Of a stretch of 34,669 bases of DNA, positions 32,140-34,669 are shown one piece after another. The DNA is from Verrucomicrobiota bacterium (lineage in GTDB: Bacteria > Verrucomicrobiota > Verrucomicrobiia > Opitutales > Opitutaceae). Every line of letters begins with the position of its first letter. The first letter of the stretch is position 1. The position numbers and the translations under genes are program-made. The notes under the pieces were generated by a model. It was not told where the DNA came from and made no database searches. It saw only the letters and a program-made list of their open reading frames with translations. Location of the stretch: NCBI GenBank assembly GCA_019136515.1, contig JAGVUB010000052.1, positions 1 through 34,669 of the forward strand, given 5' to 3'.

Positions 32140-34182
32140 CTAGAGCCGGAGCCGGCGCAGACGCAGGGCGTTGGCGACGACGCTGAGCGAACTCAGGCTC
32201 ATCGCCACGGCGGCGAACATCGGCGGCAACGACCAGCCCGGCCACACGAGGAAGGCGCCGGCGGCGAGGGGCACTCCGAGCAGGTTGTAGAAGAACGCCC
32301 AGAAGAGGTTCTGGCGGATGTTGCGCAGGACGGCGCGGCCGAGGCGCACGGCGCGCGCCAAGCCACGAAGATCCCCGTGGAGCAGAACTAGGCCGGCGCT
32401 CTCGATGGCAACGTCGGTGCCGTGCCCCATCGCGATGCCGACGCGGGCGGTGGCGAGGGCCGGTGCGTCGTTGATTCCGTCGCCGGCGAAGACGACGCGG
32501 CGGCCGGCGGCCTGGAGCTGTTGGACGAGCTGCTGTTTGCCGGCGGGGGTGAGGCCGGCGTGGGGCGTCGGCATCCCGAGTGTGGTGGCGATGCGGGTGG
32601 CGGCGGCGGGGTTGTCGCCGGTGGCCATCACGACCTCCAGCCCGAGGTGCCGGAGCTCGCCCAATGCGGCGGCTGCATCGGAACGGAGCCGATCCGCAAG
32701 GGCGAGGAAACCGAGCACGCGGTCCGCGTCGGCCAGCCAGACGACGGTGCGTCCGTCCGCCTCGGCGGCACAGGCGGCGGTGGTGAGACGGTCGGGGGCG
32801 GGCAGTCCGAGCCAGGCGAGGCGGCCGAGGCGCAGTGGTCGCCCCTCGATCTTCGCGGCCACACCGGCGCTGGGCTCGGCGACGAAGTCGCGTGCGGGCG
32901 GCACGATGACTTGGCGCTGGGTGGCGGCGCGGACGACCGCCTTGGCCAAGGGGTGCTCGCTGCCGATCTCGAGCGCGGCCGCGAACGAGAGCAGCTGGTC
33001 GGTGGTAGTCCCTTCGGCCGGGGCGAGGGTAACGACTTCGGGCCGGCCTTCGGTGAGCGTGCCCGTCTTGTCGACCACGAGCACGTCGCAGGCGGCGAGG
33101 TGCTCGAGCGCAGCGGCGTCGCGCACCAAGACGCCCGCGCGGGCGCCGCGGCCGATGCCGGTCACGATAGAGACGGGGGTTGCCAGACCGAGTGCGCAGG
33201 GGCAGGCGACGATGAGCACGGCGACCGCGTGGGCGAGGGCGGTGGGCAGGCCAGCGCCGAGGAGGAGCCAGACGGCGAGGGTGAGGACGGCGCAGCCGAA
33301 GATCACCGGGACGAAGAAATCGATCACGCGGTCGGCGACGCGCTGGATCGGCGGCGCGGCGTCCTCGGCGGCCTCGACGAGGCGCACGATCTGCGCGAGC
33401 ACGGTGTCGGCGCCCACGCGGCGAGCCTCCAGCACGAGGGTGCCGGTGGTGTTGACGGTGCCGCCGGTGACGGTGTCTCCGGGCTGTTTCTCCCGGGGGA
33501 GCGGTTCGCCGGTGAGCATCGCCTCGTCGACGGCGCTGCGGCCGTCGCGGACGAGTCCGTCGACCGGGATCTTGTCGCCGGGGCGCACGCGCAGGAGGTC
33601 GCCGACGTGCACGGCGGCGAGCGGCACGGTCTCCTCGGTGCCGTCTGGTCGGATACGCGCGGCGATCGGCGGGGCGAGGGCGAGGAGGGCGCGGAGGGCG
33701 TCGCCGGTGCGGGCGTGGGCGCGTTGCTCGAGGATCTGGCCGAGCAGGACGAGCGTGGTGATCATCGCGGCGGACTCGAAATAGAGGGGCGGATGGCCGT
33801 GGTGGCGGAGCGAATCCGGAAAGGCGGAGGGGACGAGCAGGGCGAGCAGGCTGTAGCCGTAGGCGGCGCCGGTGCCGGTGACGGTCAGCGTGAACATGTT
33901 GAAATCGAGCGTGCGCCAGGAGCGCACGAAACGTTTCAGAAAGAACCAGCCGCTCCACCAGAAGACGGGGGTGGTGAGCGCGGCCTGCAGCCAGCCGTTC
34001 GCCGCCGGAGTGAGGCCGGGGTCGATGCGCAAGGGGCCCGGGAGCATCGGCCCCATCGCGAGCACGGCGACGGCGAAGGTGAGCGGAAGTGCGACCCAGA
34101 AGCGGGGCAGCAGGACGGTGAAGGCCGGCAGCCCCATGTAGACGGGTTGGTGCCGATCGGTGGCGGCGCGCGACGCGGACAT
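32140..34182 (-). CDS. Copper-type P1B ATPase lacking an N-terminal metal-binding domain
   Basis: A 680-residue ion-pumping ATPase that likely exports Cu+ across the inner membrane. Membrane motif C327-P-C329 (IVACPCALG) defines the P1B-1/3 group, phosphorylation site D371 in [11 protein letters not shown], then [11 protein letters not shown] (HP motif), [10 protein letters not shown] and [12 protein letters not shown]. The actuator loop has [11 protein letters not shown]. The start ATG 34182 sits only about 20 residues before the first transmembrane helix, so no HMA domain with CxxC is encoded, unlike typical CopA. The longer frame upstream (to 34629) is low-quality sequence and is rejected. 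It may be paired with a separate metallochaperone not in the window. Copper is favoured over silver from family knowledge. Confidence 0.93.
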   Translation of the reverse strand: MSASRAATDRHQPVYMGLPAFTVLLPRFWVALPLTFAVAVLAMGPMLPGPLRIDPGLTPAANGWLQAALTTPVFWWSGWFFLKRFVRSWRTLDFNMFTLTVTGTGAAYGYSLLALLVPSAFPDSLRHHGHPPLYFESAAMITTLVLLGQILEQRAHARTGDALRALLALAPPIAARIRPDGTEETVPLAAVHVGDLLRVRPGDKIPVDGLVRDGRSAVDEAMLTGEPLPREKQPGDTVTGGTVNTTGTLVLEARRVGADTVLAQIVRLVEAAEDAAPPIQRVADRVIDFFVPVIFGCAVLTLAVWLLLGAGLPTALAHAVAVLIVACPCALGLATPVSIVTGIGRGARAGVLVRDAAALEHLAACDVLVVDKTGTLTEGRPEVVTLAPAEGTTTDQLLSFAAALEIGSEHPLAKAVVRAATQRQVIVPPARDFVAEPSAGVAAKIEGRPLRLGRLAWLGLPAPDRLTTAACAAEADGRTVVWLADADRVLGFLALADRLRSDAAAALGELRHLGLEVVMATGDNPAAATRIATTLGMPTPHAGLTPAGKQQLVQQLQAAGRRVVFAGDGINDAPALATARVGIAMGHGTDVAIESAGLVLLHGDLRGLARAVRLGRAVLRNIRQNLFWAFFYNLLGVPLAAGAFLVWPGWSLPPMFAAVAMSLSSLSVVANALRLRRLRL

Positions 34183-34669
34183 GGCGGGAGGGTCGGGCGG
34201 AGGAGCGGTGGGCGGCGAGCGGCAAAACCGCCGCGGCGGGCGCTTGTGAAAACTTGGTGAGACCGGGACGGGGCGGCCCGCGCGAGGTTTCTTGCGAATT
34301 TTACACTCGCGAAGGGAGCTGGAACCGCGGTTGACTCGTGTTGTCGTCGCGCCTGGCGCGAACCGGCACGACCCGTTCTTGTGCGCCTCCCCCCGGCGAA
34401 GAAATCGCCTCCCCACATGCACATATCGACCCCTCCCCAGACTGCATCTCTCCAACGAGCGCAGCCGCTCCGGCGGTGCGCCCCGGCCCCGGTTTGTCTG
34501 GACCAATAGGACTGCCATGGGTGCCGAATTTTCTGCCCGATCGGATGCCCGCCTCGCAGCCTGTCGGACTTCGTCCGCAGGCTGCTGAACAAACGGGCTG
34601 CGCCCGTTGGGAACGGGGAGGTTTGCCAAAGGATTTTGCGGGGAGCGCTTCCGGAACGTTCGTTTTCTC
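34183..34669. other. Non-coding right end with hairpins
   Basis: About 490 bp upstream of the ATPase with no supported gene and no end of a gene from the right. It contains the paired hairpins at 34557-34608, described separately. The ATPase promoter should lie near 34200-34330 (AT-rich TTGCGAATTTTACACT at 34292-34307 is the most promoter-like stretch), but no metal-regulator operator was recognised. Confidence 0.45.
34557..34608. repeat. Two adjacent hairpins, REP-like
   Basis: CAGCCTGTCGGAC (34557-34569) pairs with GTCCGCAGGCTG (34573-34584) over 12 bp with one bulged T, loop TTC. AACGGGC (34592-34598) pairs with GCCCGTT (34602-34608), loop TGC. Paired neighbouring hairpins are typical of REP-type intergenic elements. 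Whether copies exist elsewhere cannot be seen in this window. Confidence 0.55.

Noticed and set aside
32422-34260. 612-residue plus-strand frame opposite the copper ATPase
   Set aside because: Shadow of a fully motif-supported ATPase.

Overview
The window is high-GC bacterial DNA of about 34.7 kb. It carries ordinary housekeeping genes of a diderm bacterium: LPS (kdsA), peptidoglycan (murA), NAD (nadB, nadD), pantothenate (panC), CTP (pyrG), RuvB, RsfS, an outer-membrane DUF481 protein and a chemoreceptor. The gene style suggests Verrucomicrobiota, most likely an Opitutaceae-like lineage. The hints are the very high GC, weak Shine-Dalgarno sequences, many palindromic intergenic repeats and a LemA/M48 peptidase cluster. 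This assignment is inference; no rRNA or other decisive marker is present.

Layout. The left edge (1-320) has the start of an unidentified minus-strand gene and structured repeats. A chemoreceptor (319-2184, minus) is divergent from a plus-strand run: panC, a GNAT acetyltransferase, nadB, a GH5 glycosidase, pyrG, a lipoprotein, kdsA and a small DUF3185-like membrane protein (2497-10480). A long minus-strand block follows. It holds a VapBC-like and a ParDE-like toxin-antitoxin pair, two small proteins and ruvB (10545-13573), then a secreted VOC-fold protein, an unknown protein, and murA broken by a frameshift (13841-16126). Next comes a disordered RGG-rich protein (16648-18036) and a lemA-M48-M48 cluster whose middle gene is broken by two deletions (18349-22758). 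nadD-rsfS (23145-24337) is on the plus strand, and RsfS has a long histone-H1-like lysine tail. After it lie a DUF481 outer-membrane protein, a secreted unknown, a lower-GC cluster of three type IV pilin-like genes (26898-30091), an inositol-monophosphatase-family enzyme, a lipoprotein, and a copper-type P1B ATPase without an N-terminal metal-binding domain (32140-34182). The right end is non-coding with hairpins.

The most unusual content is repeats rather than one operon. Degenerate 7-nt-period tandem repeats occur at seven places, nearly always pyrimidine-rich on the sense strand of an adjacent gene, and one array lies in-frame inside a peptidase gene. A second family of palindromic elements begins with GGTAGGGC, and one copy supplies the stop codon of a gene. 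A third has an inverted pair of 47-bp units upstream of murA. Three conserved reading frames are interrupted by deletions that are not multiples of three. These are either assembly errors or real decay, and read-level checking would decide. No CRISPR array, insertion sequence transposase, tRNA or rRNA was recognised.
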